From positions 124,001 to 188,000 of the forward strand of contig NZ_FZOA01000007.1 of NCBI RefSeq assembly GCF_900187985.1: DNA of 64,000 nt. The letters run 5' to 3'. The notes under the pieces are model-generated. The model had not been told where the DNA came from. It saw only the letters and a list, made by a program, of their open reading frames with translations, and ran no database searches. The stretch's first letter is position 1, and each line of letters opens with the position of its first letter. Shown here piece after piece: positions 49,585 to 57,665 of this stretch. Source of the DNA: Methylobacillus rhizosphaerae (GTDB taxonomy: Bacteria > Pseudomonadota > Gammaproteobacteria > Burkholderiales > Methylophilaceae). The position numbers and the translations under genes were made by a program.

Positions 49585-51243
49585 ATGTTGCAAACACTCT
49601 CTATACGTGATTTTGTCATTGTGGATCAGTTGAGCCTGGATTTCGGTTCCGGATTCACTGTGTTGACCGGGGAAACCGGGGCCGGAAAATCCATCCTGAT
49701 TGATGCCTTGTCATTGGTGCTGGGGGCGCGCGGCGAAGGCGGAATTACCCGTGCCGGCTGCGAAAAAGCCGAGATCAATGCGGTATTTGAAATTTCGGCA
49801 CTGGCTGAATTGCAGGCATGGCTGGATGAAAACGAGATTGGCGTTGATGATGCGCAGCTGTTGTTAAGGCGGGTGATTTATGCAGATGGGCGTTCCCGGG
49901 CATTCATTAACGGTTCTCCTGCCACGATCCAGCAATTGCGGGAAATCGGCGAATTCCTGGTTGATATCTATAGCCAGCATGCTCATCACTCCCTGCTGAA
50001 AAGTGCCAGCCAGCGGCAAGTGCTGGATGCTTATGCTGGATTGCAGCCTTTGGCTGCACAGGTAGCTGCTGCTTATCAGGCGTGGCAAGTGCTGTATCGC
50101 CAGCGCATGGATGCTGAACGTAATGCCGAAGCCTATGCTGTCGAGCTGGCAGAACTGCGGGACCAAGTGCGTGAACTGGCGGCCCTGGCACCTGTGGATG
50201 AAGAATGGGAACCCCTGCAGCAGGAGCATGTGCGCCTGTCTCACGGTGCCAGTATTCTTGCTGGTGGAGAAGAGTGCCGTGAATTGCTGAGTGAAGGTGA
50301 GCTGGCTGCAATTCGCCAGTTGAACCGGGCACAATCCAGATTGCAGGAGCTTGCTGAGTACGATAACAGTTTGCAGGAGGCGCTGGATATCCTGAATACT
50401 GCCTTGATCCAGCTGGACGAAACAGATCGTTTCCTTAACCGTTACCTGCAACATGCGGATCTTGATCCTGAGCGTTTGCAGGAGGTGGAGAACCGGATTC
50501 ATGAATTGCATGCTGCCGCACGTAAATACAGAACAAGGCCGGAAGCACTGGCAGTGCTGCTTGAGGCTTGTCAGGCGCGGATGGGCGAGCTGGAACGCAC
50601 GCATGACAACCATCAGTTGCAGCTGGATGAGGCCAAGGCGCGATCGCAGTATGATGGGTTGGCTGAACAGCTGAGCCTCGGTCGTCAACAGGCTGCGCAA
50701 AGCCTGGGAGAGAAGATTACGGCTGAAATGCAGCGCCTGTCGTTGAGCGGAGGGCGTTTTGCCGTGGATTTGCTGGCACAGGAACCAGCAGCCACTGGCA
50801 CTGAGCAGGTGGAATTCCTGGTTGCCGGTCATGCCGGTGTTGCGCCACGGCCTTTATCCAAAGTGGCTTCTGGTGGTGAGTTATCTCGTATCAGTCTTGC
50901 CATTCGGGTTGTGACCGCCAGGCAAGGAGATGTGCCGACCATGATTTTTGATGAAGTGGATGTCGGTATTGGTGGTGGAGTTGCAGAGGTTGTGGGGCAG
51001 TTGCTCAAGACGTTGGGGAATCAGCGCCAGGTACTTGTGATTACGCATTTGCCACAGGTCGCGGCCCAAGGCAGCCAGCATTTGCGCGTAAGCAAGCAGG
51101 TGCTGGATGGGCAGACCCTGAGCCGGATTGATGCGCTGGATCAAAATCAGCGAGTGGACGAGGTTGCCCGTATGCTGGGTGGCGTGGAGATTACGGAGAC
51201 TACCAGGCAGCACGCGACAGAAATGCTGGCAGCCAGTCATTGA
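49585..51243 (+). CDS. recN: DNA repair protein RecN
   Basis: A 552-residue SMC-like ATPase acting early in double-strand-break repair. Walker A is GETGAGKS near residue 31; a long coiled-coil middle (about 150-370) separates it from the C-terminal signature S-G-G-E-L-S-R-I-S-L-A-I and Walker B TMIFDEVDVGIGG. The ATG at 49585 follows GGGGATAGG; an upstream TTG adding four residues is less likely. It is probably cotranscribed with nadK. No LexA-type box was recognised in front of nadK or recN. Confidence 0.95.
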   Translation: MLQTLSIRDFVIVDQLSLDFGSGFTVLTGETGAGKSILIDALSLVLGARGEGGITRAGCEKAEINAVFEISALAELQAWLDENEIGVDDAQLLLRRVIYADGRSRAFINGSPATIQQLREIGEFLVDIYSQHAHHSLLKSASQRQVLDAYAGLQPLAAQVAAAYQAWQVLYRQRMDAERNAEAYAVELAELRDQVRELAALAPVDEEWEPLQQEHVRLSHGASILAGGEECRELLSEGELAAIRQLNRAQSRLQELAEYDNSLQEALDILNTALIQLDETDRFLNRYLQHADLDPERLQEVENRIHELHAAARKYRTRPEALAVLLEACQARMGELERTHDNHQLQLDEAKARSQYDGLAEQLSLGRQQAAQSLGEKITAEMQRLSLSGGRFAVDLLAQEPAATGTEQVEFLVAGHAGVAPRPLSKVASGGELSRISLAIRVVTARQGDVPTMIFDEVDVGIGGGVAEVVGQLLKTLGNQRQVLVITHLPQVAAQGSQHLRVSKQVLDGQTLSRIDALDQNQRVDEVARMLGGVEITETTRQHATEMLAASH

Positions 51244-51366
51244 GTCGGCATTGCAGTCTGGGTGAGGGATTTATCCGGTTAAAATTGCTGCGCACATGAA
51301 TATGCGTGAAACCTGAGCCGGAATGTCGTGGTATATTACGCCATTTCCTGCAAAAGTCGTGATGTG

Positions 51367-52254
51367 ATGCGTCATATAATTTTGTCGGCGGCATTACTGT
51401 GTGTCGCTTGTAGTTCAGCCTTGCCTTCTTTCAAGCCTTACCGGATGGATATCCAGCAAGGCAATATCGTAACGTCCAAAATGATGCTGCAGTTGCGGCC
51501 TGGAATGACCAGGTCCCAGGTGCGGTTTATCATGGGTACGCCATTGATACAGGATAGTTTCCATCGTGATCGTTGGGATTATGTCTATCAGATGCGCAAG
51601 GGTGGAAAAGTCATTGAGCAACGCCGCGTTATCATGGAGTTTGAGGGCGATTCGCTCAAGCGTGTACGTGGTGATGTGATTCCGGCCAGTCCTGAGGATA
51701 CGGCCATGGACGCGCAGCAGACGGCACCAGCTGCCGTGGTGATCGAGCCGAGGGCGCCAGAGGAGAAAGGCATGCTGGAGCGCCTGAAATTCTGGAAGAG
51801 TGATGAGGAGAAGGCTGAAACTGAAGGTGCTGAATACTACGATGCCAAGCGTGCCACAGAGATCGTGACCGAAGATCCCAAGGCGCCTAGGAAAGTGGTG
51901 CCGGAACTGATTACTTCAGAGACAAGACCTGCTGCGGTTCCGGTTGAACCGTCTGAACCTCAGGTAAGTCCAGCTGAGCCTCAATTAAGTCCAGAGCCGT
52001 CTGAGCCTGCAGCCAGCCCTGCGTTACCTGAGCCTGAGCCTGAGCCAAGCCCGGTATCACCAGAGCCTGTGGTAACTCCGAGTGCGCCTGAAACCCAAGA
52101 AGCGCCAGCCAAGCCTGCAGCGGCGGCACCAAAAAGCAATGCGTCGGCGGATGCGGCCACCAGTCAGCCTGATGCTGGTGACGACGACGATGACCTGCCA
52201 CGGGAAGATGAGCCTGGATATTTTGAACGCATGCTGGAAAAAATCGGCTTCTAA
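51367..52254 (+). CDS. bamE: BamE/SmpA/OmlA outer-membrane lipoprotein with a long Pro/Glu-rich tail
   Basis: A 295-residue precursor. A lipoprotein signal ends V-A-C (Cys15). Residues about 25-105 form a BamE domain (IQQGNIVTSKMMLQLRPGMTRSQVRFIMGTPL begins it, with WDYVY). BamE helps assemble beta-barrel proteins in the outer membrane. Typical BamE has about 110-180 residues; here about 190 extra residues follow, including a Pro-Glu-Ser-rich stretch (about 190-270) and two similar short helices, G-M-L-E-R-L-K-F and G-Y-F-E-R-M-L-E-K-I-G-F, the last at the C-terminus. The ATG at 51367 was chosen for the lipoprotein signal. Confidence 0.88.
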   Translation: MRHIILSAALLCVACSSALPSFKPYRMDIQQGNIVTSKMMLQLRPGMTRSQVRFIMGTPLIQDSFHRDRWDYVYQMRKGGKVIEQRRVIMEFEGDSLKRVRGDVIPASPEDTAMDAQQTAPAAVVIEPRAPEEKGMLERLKFWKSDEEKAETEGAEYYDAKRATEIVTEDPKAPRKVVPELITSETRPAAVPVEPSEPQVSPAEPQLSPEPSEPAASPALPEPEPEPSPVSPEPVVTPSAPETQEAPAKPAAAAPKSNASADAATSQPDAGDDDDDLPREDEPGYFERMLEKIGF

Positions 52255-52290
52255 TGTGCGTGCAGTCAATAGAGTGAAAATGGTTTGAAA

Positions 52291-53094
52291 ATGCAGAAGA
52301 TTGTAATTGCCGGATGTTCCGGTCGAATGGGCCATGCCTTGCTTGAAGGTGTGTTCAATGATGAGGAACTGGTGTTGCATGGCGCACTGGATCGTGCTGA
52401 TAGCTCCCAGATCGGGCGGGATGCCGGTGAGCAGTTCGGCCGCGAAACTGGCGTGAAAATCACTGCTGACCTCGCAGCAGCCCTGCAAGGTGCTGATGTG
52501 CTGGTTGATTTCACCCGGCCAGAACCCAGTCTGCAATACCTGGAAGCCTGCCGCCAGGCGGGCGTCAAGCTGGTGATAGGTACCACAGGATTTTCTGCTG
52601 AACAGAAACAACAGATTGAGCGTGCGGCACAGGATGTCGCGATTGTTTTTGCACCCAACATGAGTGTCGGTGTGACACTGCTGATCAGCCTGGTTCAGGC
52701 GGCAGCCAGGGTGCTGGATCAAGGTTATGACGTGGAAATCATCGAGGCGCATCATCGATTTAAAGTCGATGCGCCATCGGGGACGGCATTGCGTCTGGGC
52801 GAAGCGGCGGCAGAGGCGCTGGGCCGTAACCTGGACGAATGCGCGGTCTATGGCCGCGAAGGCGTGACCGGCGAACGCGATGCCAATACCATAGGGTTTG
52901 CTACCGTGCGCGGTGGTGATGTGGTGGGGGATCACACCGTGTTGTTCGCTGGTACAGGTGAGCGGGTGGAGTTGACCCACAAGGCATCCAGTCGCGCCAC
53001 TTTCGCCCTTGGTGCTTTGCGTGCGGCCAAGTACCTCGCGACGCACCAACAAGGCCTGTATGACATGCAGGATGTGCTGGGATTGAGAAAATAA
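52291..53094 (+). CDS. dapB: 4-hydroxy-tetrahydrodipicolinate reductase
   Basis: A 267-residue NAD(P)H-dependent reductase of lysine/diaminopimelate synthesis. The N-terminal dinucleotide motif is [14 protein letters not shown]; the catalytic region [19 protein letters not shown] has the essential His and Lys. Start at ATG 52291 (a TTG two codons upstream is in frame). It follows bamE by 36 nt, the betaproteobacterial order bamE-dapB, and is followed by a terminator. In relatives carA usually follows more closely; here norB and a cupin gene intervene. Confidence 0.95.
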   Translation: MQKIVIAGCSGRMGHALLEGVFNDEELVLHGALDRADSSQIGRDAGEQFGRETGVKITADLAAALQGADVLVDFTRPEPSLQYLEACRQAGVKLVIGTTGFSAEQKQQIERAAQDVAIVFAPNMSVGVTLLISLVQAAARVLDQGYDVEIIEAHHRFKVDAPSGTALRLGEAAAEALGRNLDECAVYGREGVTGERDANTIGFATVRGGDVVGDHTVLFAGTGERVELTHKASSRATFALGALRAAKYLATHQQGLYDMQDVLGLRK

Positions 53095-53116
53095 TCGATA
53101 TCCTGTGGTAGGAAGA

Positions 53117-53140
53117 GGGGTGAGAGATCACCCCTTTTTT
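53117..53140 (+). terminator. Rho-independent terminator after dapB
   Basis: GGGGTGA (53117-53123), GAGA loop, TCACCCC (53128-53134) and six T residues. It overlaps the 3' end of the small minus-strand reading frame. Confidence 0.92.
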
Positions 53141-53310
53141 ATTGTCGGTTCATCCTGGCTACCATTTCGACAGGCCGCAATATTAGGCAGAGGATTTTTG
53201 CCGTTGCTGGCATGCAGCTCCTGCAGACGGTAGCCGAAGGCAATCAAAGTAAGCATGCTCCACAGGATGTAAGGAAATGCTTGTTCGAGCAGATTCTCCG
53301 TGGTGTCCAT
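53128..53310 (-). CDS. Possible small membrane protein
   Basis: A 60-residue minus-strand frame divergent from norB. Residues about 12-27 (FPYILWSMLTLIAFGY) could form one membrane helix, with a charged, soluble C-terminal half. AAGGG lies 11 nt before the ATG. The stop falls within the dapB terminator stem. I do not recognise a family. Position, hydrophobic helix and ribosome-binding site make it plausible but not secure; it may be chance. Confidence 0.35.
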   Translation of the reverse strand: MDTTENLLEQAFPYILWSMLTLIAFGYRLQELHASNGKNPLPNIAACRNGSQDEPTIKKG

Positions 53311-53444
53311 ATCAATAAACGCCCTTTAAATACCAAGCATTTTAAGTGTGGATGGAAAATATGGGGTATATTAACCATGAAGTGAAAATGGTATAGCCTG
53401 ATTGATGCCGTGCCACTTATGCAGCCAACTCTAAGGAGAAAGTA

Positions 53445-55718
53445 ATGGGTGCTTACAAGAAGCTCTGGTTCACCCTGATTGCTGTCCTGACCGTCACATT
53501 TACTATCTTGGGATATTACGGGGCGGAGATTTACCGGCTGGCCCCACCCATTCCCGAAAGAATCATCAGCACGGATCATCGTCTGGAATTCAGCCAGGAT
53601 GATATTCTGCAGGGGCAATCCCGTTGGCAATCCATTGGTGGTATGCAGGTTGGCTCCGTCTGGGGGCATGGGGCTTACCAGGCACCCGACTGGACCGCGG
53701 ACTGGTTGCATCGTGAACTGGTGGCATGGCTGGATATCGCAGCCAATGCCATGTACCAGAAACCTTACCAGGAGCTTGATGCCGTCCAGCAGGCTGGATT
53801 GCGCGAGATGTTGAAGCTGGAATACCGAGGCAACAAGCTGGATGACACCGGCACCTTGACGTTGACGCCGCGCCGGGCCGAAGCCATGCAACAAACCGCG
53901 GCCTATTATGAAGCCTTGTTCTCGGATGATCCCGCGCTCAAGAGCACACGCATCGCCTTCGCCATGAAAGACAATACCTTGCCTGGCGCGGAAAACCGGC
54001 AGAAGTTGTCCCACTTCTTTTTCTGGACCGCATGGGCGGCTGCCACCGAACGCCCCGACAGCAAGATCACTTATACCAATAACTGGCCGCATGAGCCGCT
54101 GATTGCCAATGTGCCCAGCAGCGAGAATATCCTGTGGTCCATTGGCAGCGTGGCATTGTTGCTGGCTGGTGTGGGCTTCCTGGTGCTGGTTTGGTCCATC
54201 CTGCGCAATGAGGATAAAACCGTGCCGCTCACGGGCAAGCTCGACCCCATTTCCGGCTTCACCCTCACGTCATCCCAGCGCGCCTTGGGGAAGTATCTAT
54301 TCATCGTGGCTGCTCTGCTGGTGTTCCAAGTGTTCATTGGCGGCTTTACCGCCCATTACACCGTGGAAGGGCAGGAGTTTTATGGGGTCAATGTATCGCA
54401 GTGGTTCCCCTATGCCCTGACGCGCACCTGGCACATCCAGAGCGCCTTGTTCTGGATCGCCACGGGTTTTCTTGCTGCGGGTTTGTTCCTGGCACCACTG
54501 ATCAATGGTGGCCGTGATCCGGCTTACCAGAAGCTGGGGGTGGATATCCTGTTCGTGGCGTTACTCATCGTTGTGGTCGGCTCCTTCCTGGGCCAATACA
54601 CTGCGATTGCCAATATGTTACCCATCCAGTTCAACTTCTGGTTCGGCCATCAAGGGTATGAGTATCTTGACCTTGGCCGTTTCTGGCAGGCAGCCCTGTT
54701 CGTTGGCTTGTTACTGTGGCTGGGTCTGATGCTGCGATGTATGGTGCCTGCGCTTAAATCGGGCGATGGCGACAAAAATCTGCTGGCATTGCTCACCGCT
54801 TCCGTGGTTGCCATCGGCCTGTTCTATGGCACCGGTTTGTTCTATGGCGAGCACAGCAATATCTCCATTATGGAATACTGGCGCTGGTGGGTGGTGCACC
54901 TGTGGGTGGAAGGCATCTTTGAAGTCTTCGCCACCGTTGCACTGGCCTATATCTTCATGTCACTAGGCCTGGTGTCACGCACCATGGCAACCACTGCCAG
55001 CCTGGCTTCCGCCTCGCTGTTCATGGTGGGCGGCATTCCCGGCACTTTCCACCACCTCTATTTCTCCGGTACGACCACGCCTGTCATGGCGATAGGTGCC
55101 ACTTTCAGCGCGCTGGAAGTGGTGCCCTTGCTGGTGCTTGGCCATGAGGCATGGCATAACTGGCATATCCACACCCGTGCTCCGTGGCTCAATAGCCTGC
55201 GTTGGCCACTGTACTGCTTCGCAGCCGTGGCGTTCTGGAACATGCTTGGAGCTGGCGTGTTTGGCTTCCTGATCAATCCGCCGATTTCCCTGTACTATAT
55301 CCAGGGGCTCAATACCACTGCGGTGCATGCGCATGCCGCATTGTTCGGTGTCTATGGTTTCCTGGCCCTCGGTTTCACCTTGCTGGTGCTGCGTTACATT
55401 CACCCGCATATGGTGTTCAACGAAAAGCTCATGAAAACCGGCTTCTGGTCGCTGAATATCGGACTGCTGCTGATGATTTTCACCAGCCTGCTGCCGATAG
55501 GATTCATGCAATTCCAGGCCAGTTTTTCTGAGGGCCTGTGGTATGCCCGTAGCGAGGAATTCATGCAGCAGGCGCATCTGCAAACCCTGCGTTGGATAAG
55601 AACGTTTGGCGATGTCGTGTTCATCATTGGCGCATTGGCGATTGCCACCCAGATTGCAGTGGGCCTATGCAAGAAACAGGCTCAGCACAAGATAAATCCC
55701 GAAAACACTTCAACCTGA
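53445..55718 (+). CDS. norB: Quinol-dependent nitric oxide reductase (qNOR)
   Basis: A 757-residue single-subunit NO reductase, reducing 2 NO to N2O with quinol electrons in the cytoplasmic membrane. The length, and a periplasmic N-terminal extension (about 35-220) after the first helix, mark the quinol type (NorZ) in which a cytochrome-c-like domain is fused without haem. The catalytic part has W-V-V-H-L-W-V-E-G-I-F-E (haem/FeB ligand and Glu) and GTFHHLYFSG, His ligands of the active-site iron. AAGGAG precedes the ATG. It has no denitrification neighbours, so NO detoxification is the likely job. Confidence 0.95.
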   Translation: MGAYKKLWFTLIAVLTVTFTILGYYGAEIYRLAPPIPERIISTDHRLEFSQDDILQGQSRWQSIGGMQVGSVWGHGAYQAPDWTADWLHRELVAWLDIAANAMYQKPYQELDAVQQAGLREMLKLEYRGNKLDDTGTLTLTPRRAEAMQQTAAYYEALFSDDPALKSTRIAFAMKDNTLPGAENRQKLSHFFFWTAWAAATERPDSKITYTNNWPHEPLIANVPSSENILWSIGSVALLLAGVGFLVLVWSILRNEDKTVPLTGKLDPISGFTLTSSQRALGKYLFIVAALLVFQVFIGGFTAHYTVEGQEFYGVNVSQWFPYALTRTWHIQSALFWIATGFLAAGLFLAPLINGGRDPAYQKLGVDILFVALLIVVVGSFLGQYTAIANMLPIQFNFWFGHQGYEYLDLGRFWQAALFVGLLLWLGLMLRCMVPALKSGDGDKNLLALLTASVVAIGLFYGTGLFYGEHSNISIMEYWRWWVVHLWVEGIFEVFATVALAYIFMSLGLVSRTMATTASLASASLFMVGGIPGTFHHLYFSGTTTPVMAIGATFSALEVVPLLVLGHEAWHNWHIHTRAPWLNSLRWPLYCFAAVAFWNMLGAGVFGFLINPPISLYYIQGLNTTAVHAHAALFGVYGFLALGFTLLVLRYIHPHMVFNEKLMKTGFWSLNIGLLLMIFTSLLPIGFMQFQASFSEGLWYARSEEFMQQAHLQTLRWIRTFGDVVFIIGALAIATQIAVGLCKKQAQHKINPENTST

Positions 55719-55734
55719 ATGGAGGATGAGCATC

Positions 55735-56067
55735 ATGAGTATCCAGCACTGTGTTCCTGGCGAGATTATCGATATCAGTCCTTTTGGAGACAACTTTGAT
55801 ACGGCTACTTCCGCTACTCTGATCCGTGAAAGTCATCTTGAAGTATTCCGCTTTGTGCTCAAAGCCGGCAAGGCGACACCGGAACATATTGCCGCAGGCG
55901 CGCTGACAATCCAGTGTGTTGAGGGGGATGTGGAATTAGCTTCCTGTGGGCAGACCCAGGTCTTGAAAGCCAGTACGTTAGTATATTTGCGGGCGGGAGA
56001 TCCGCATACGGTCAAGGCGTTGACGGACTCGACCCTGCTGATCACCATCTTGCTGGAACGGGAATAA
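55735..56067 (+). CDS. Small cupin-domain protein downstream of norB
   Basis: A 110-residue single-domain protein with a cupin-like pattern: G-K-A-T-P-E-H in the first motif region, V-E-G-D-V-E-L and then L-V-Y-L-R-A-G-D-P-H-T-V in the second, giving possible metal ligands His and Glu. GGAGG at 55721-55725 abuts an ATG at 55726 and is 9 nt before the ATG at 55735, so the latter is the start. It lies 16 nt after norB and is surely cotranscribed. Function unknown; a role in NO response or metal sensing is only a guess. Confidence 0.78.
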   Translation: MSIQHCVPGEIIDISPFGDNFDTATSATLIRESHLEVFRFVLKAGKATPEHIAAGALTIQCVEGDVELASCGQTQVLKASTLVYLRAGDPHTVKALTDSTLLITILLERE

Positions 56068-56129
56068 GGGGATGAGGTGGAAGAGATGACATGACAATTT
56101 TCGAGTTGTTACGCTTTTTAATATGTCCA

Positions 56130-56158
56130 AATTACAATAAATGTAAAATATTGTAATT
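56130..56158. repeat. Perfect 10-bp AT-rich inverted repeat downstream of the norB-cupin genes
   Basis: AATTACAATA (56130-56139) and TATTGTAATT (56149-56158) are exact inverse complements separated by 9 nt. There is no T run, so it looks more like a protein-binding palindrome than a terminator. It lies 63 nt after the cupin stop and about 240 nt before the carA promoter. Confidence 0.5.
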
Positions 56159-56395
56159 GACGTCAGGGTTTTTGAAGCTGGACAGTTATATAGATGAAAG
56201 CATGAAATTCCTTCATCCATCTCCTGTCATCTTGGGCCTGGTCCCAGTTTTTGCCTTTCGATGTATAAAGATGCGGAGCGACTGATTGTTGTGGCACCAG
56301 ATGGCGCATGAAAAGCCGATCACTGCTTTGGGTTGCGAGTGCAGTATCTGCGGTGCAGGGACGGGTTCGCGTTGAAAAAATTCTTATGCGGCGCG

Positions 56396-56424
56396 TTGAA
56401 GCCAAGTGCGCTTTAGGCTATAAT
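56396..56424 (+). promoter_or_regulatory. Sigma-70 promoter for carAB
   Basis: TTGAAG (56396-56401), 17-nt spacer, TATAAT (56419-56424). Transcription should start near 56431, leaving a leader of about 100 nt before the carA start. Confidence 0.82.
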
Positions 56425-56437
56425 TCTGCAAAATTTC

Positions 56438-56467
56438 AAGCGGGATGGGCGAGTGCTCTTCCCGCTT
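56438..56467 (+). promoter_or_regulatory. carA leader hairpin
   Basis: AAGCGGGA (56438-56445) pairs perfectly with TCCCGCTT (56460-56467), 14-nt loop, within the predicted 5' leader of carA. Without a T run it is not a terminator as it stands; pyrimidine- or arginine-dependent control of carAB through the leader is a possibility. Confidence 0.45.
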
Positions 56468-56529
56468 TGCACATCCGCCTTTCGTGCTGATCTTTGGTAC
56501 GGATATCAAATAGTTACAAGGAGTCAGAA

Positions 56530-57660
56530 TTGCCGCAAACCCCAGCCGTACTTGTGCTCGCAGACGGGACAGTGTTCAGGGGCATTTCAATCGGTGCCTT
56601 GGGTCAAACTGTGGGGGAGGTCGTCTTCAATACCTCCATCACAGGTTATCAGGAAATTCTCACCGATCCATCCTATACCAAGCAAATCGTCACCTTGACC
56701 TACCCGCATATCGGGAATGTCGGCGTGAATGTCGAAGATGTCGAGTCTGAACAGGTATATGCCAGTGGTCTCGTCATCCGTGATTTGCCTTTGCTGAACA
56801 GCAGTTGGCGTAGTGAAAAATCCCTTTCCGAATATCTTGTTGAAAATAATGTGGTTGCCATTGCGGATATTGATACCCGCAAGTTGACACGCATCCTGCG
56901 CGAAAAGGGTGCGCAGGCAGGCTGCATCATCGCTGGTGAAGTGGATGAGGCGAAAGCGCTGGAGTTGGCGCAGAGCTTCCCTGGCATGGCCGGCATGGAT
57001 CTGGCCAAGGTGGTAAGCCGCAAGGAGAAGGGCGCATTTACGCTGGGTGAGTGGAAACTCGGCGAAGGTTATGCCGTGCCAGAGAATACCCGGTTCAATG
57101 TGGTGGCTTTCGACTATGGCGTCAAACAGAACATTTTACGCATGCTGGTCGAGCGTGGCTGCCAGGTTACTGTGCTACCAGCTGAAGCGACTGCGGAAGA
57201 AGCGCTGGCGCTGAATCCAGATGGTATTTTCCTTTCCAATGGCCCTGGCGATCCAGAGCCTTGCGACTACGCCATCAAGGCGATTGATACATTGGTGGAT
57301 AGCGGCATTCCTGTATTTGGCATCTGCCTGGGCCATCAGTTGCTGGCGCTGGCAAGTGGCGCCAAGACAGTGAAGATGAAGTTCGGCCATCATGGCGCCA
57401 ACCACCCAGTGCAGGACCTGGATGACAAGCGTGTGCTGATCACCAGCCAGAATCATGGTTTTGCGGTTGATGCGGATACGCTGCCTGCCAATGTGAAGGC
57501 GACGCATATTTCCTTGTTCGATGGCAGTTTGCAGGGCATTGCGCGCACCGACAAGCCTGCGTTCAGCTTCCAGGGACACCCTGAAGCCAGTCCCGGCCCG
57601 AACGAGATGAGTTATCTGTTTGACCGCTTCATCAACCTGATGGAACAGAAAAAGCAATAA
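56530..57660 (+). CDS. carA: Carbamoyl-phosphate synthase, small (glutaminase) subunit
   Basis: A 376-residue subunit that hydrolyses glutamine and channels ammonia to CarB. The class I amidotransferase domain (about 180-370) has the nucleophilic Cys in [17 protein letters not shown] and the His-Glu pair in [17 protein letters not shown] at 56518-56523 is 6 nt before a TTG at 56530, giving the normal [13 protein letters not shown] opening; a longer frame from 56494 is unsupported. It has its own promoter and leader hairpin. The 5-nt gap to carB indicates one transcript. Confidence 0.95.
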   Translation: MPQTPAVLVLADGTVFRGISIGALGQTVGEVVFNTSITGYQEILTDPSYTKQIVTLTYPHIGNVGVNVEDVESEQVYASGLVIRDLPLLNSSWRSEKSLSEYLVENNVVAIADIDTRKLTRILREKGAQAGCIIAGEVDEAKALELAQSFPGMAGMDLAKVVSRKEKGAFTLGEWKLGEGYAVPENTRFNVVAFDYGVKQNILRMLVERGCQVTVLPAEATAEEALALNPDGIFLSNGPGDPEPCDYAIKAIDTLVDSGIPVFGICLGHQLLALASGAKTVKMKFGHHGANHPVQDLDDKRVLITSQNHGFAVDADTLPANVKATHISLFDGSLQGIARTDKPAFSFQGHPEASPGPNEMSYLFDRFINLMEQKKQ

Positions 57661-57665
57661 ATACC

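Larger units (their letters stand above)
56068..56529 (+). other. Intergenic region between the cupin gene and carA
   Basis: 462 nt. It holds a 10-bp inverted repeat, a weak terminator-like hairpin (TGGG/CCCA at 56233-56246 followed by GTTTTT), the carA promoter and its leader hairpin. Short minus-strand frames in it have no ribosome-binding sites or recognisable products. Confidence 0.6.

Noticed and set aside
53311-53444. FNR, NsrR or NorR site upstream of norB
   Set aside because: I looked for TTGAT-N4-ATCAA and NsrR-like dyads; only partial matches such as AAGCATTTTAAGTG near 53335 are present.
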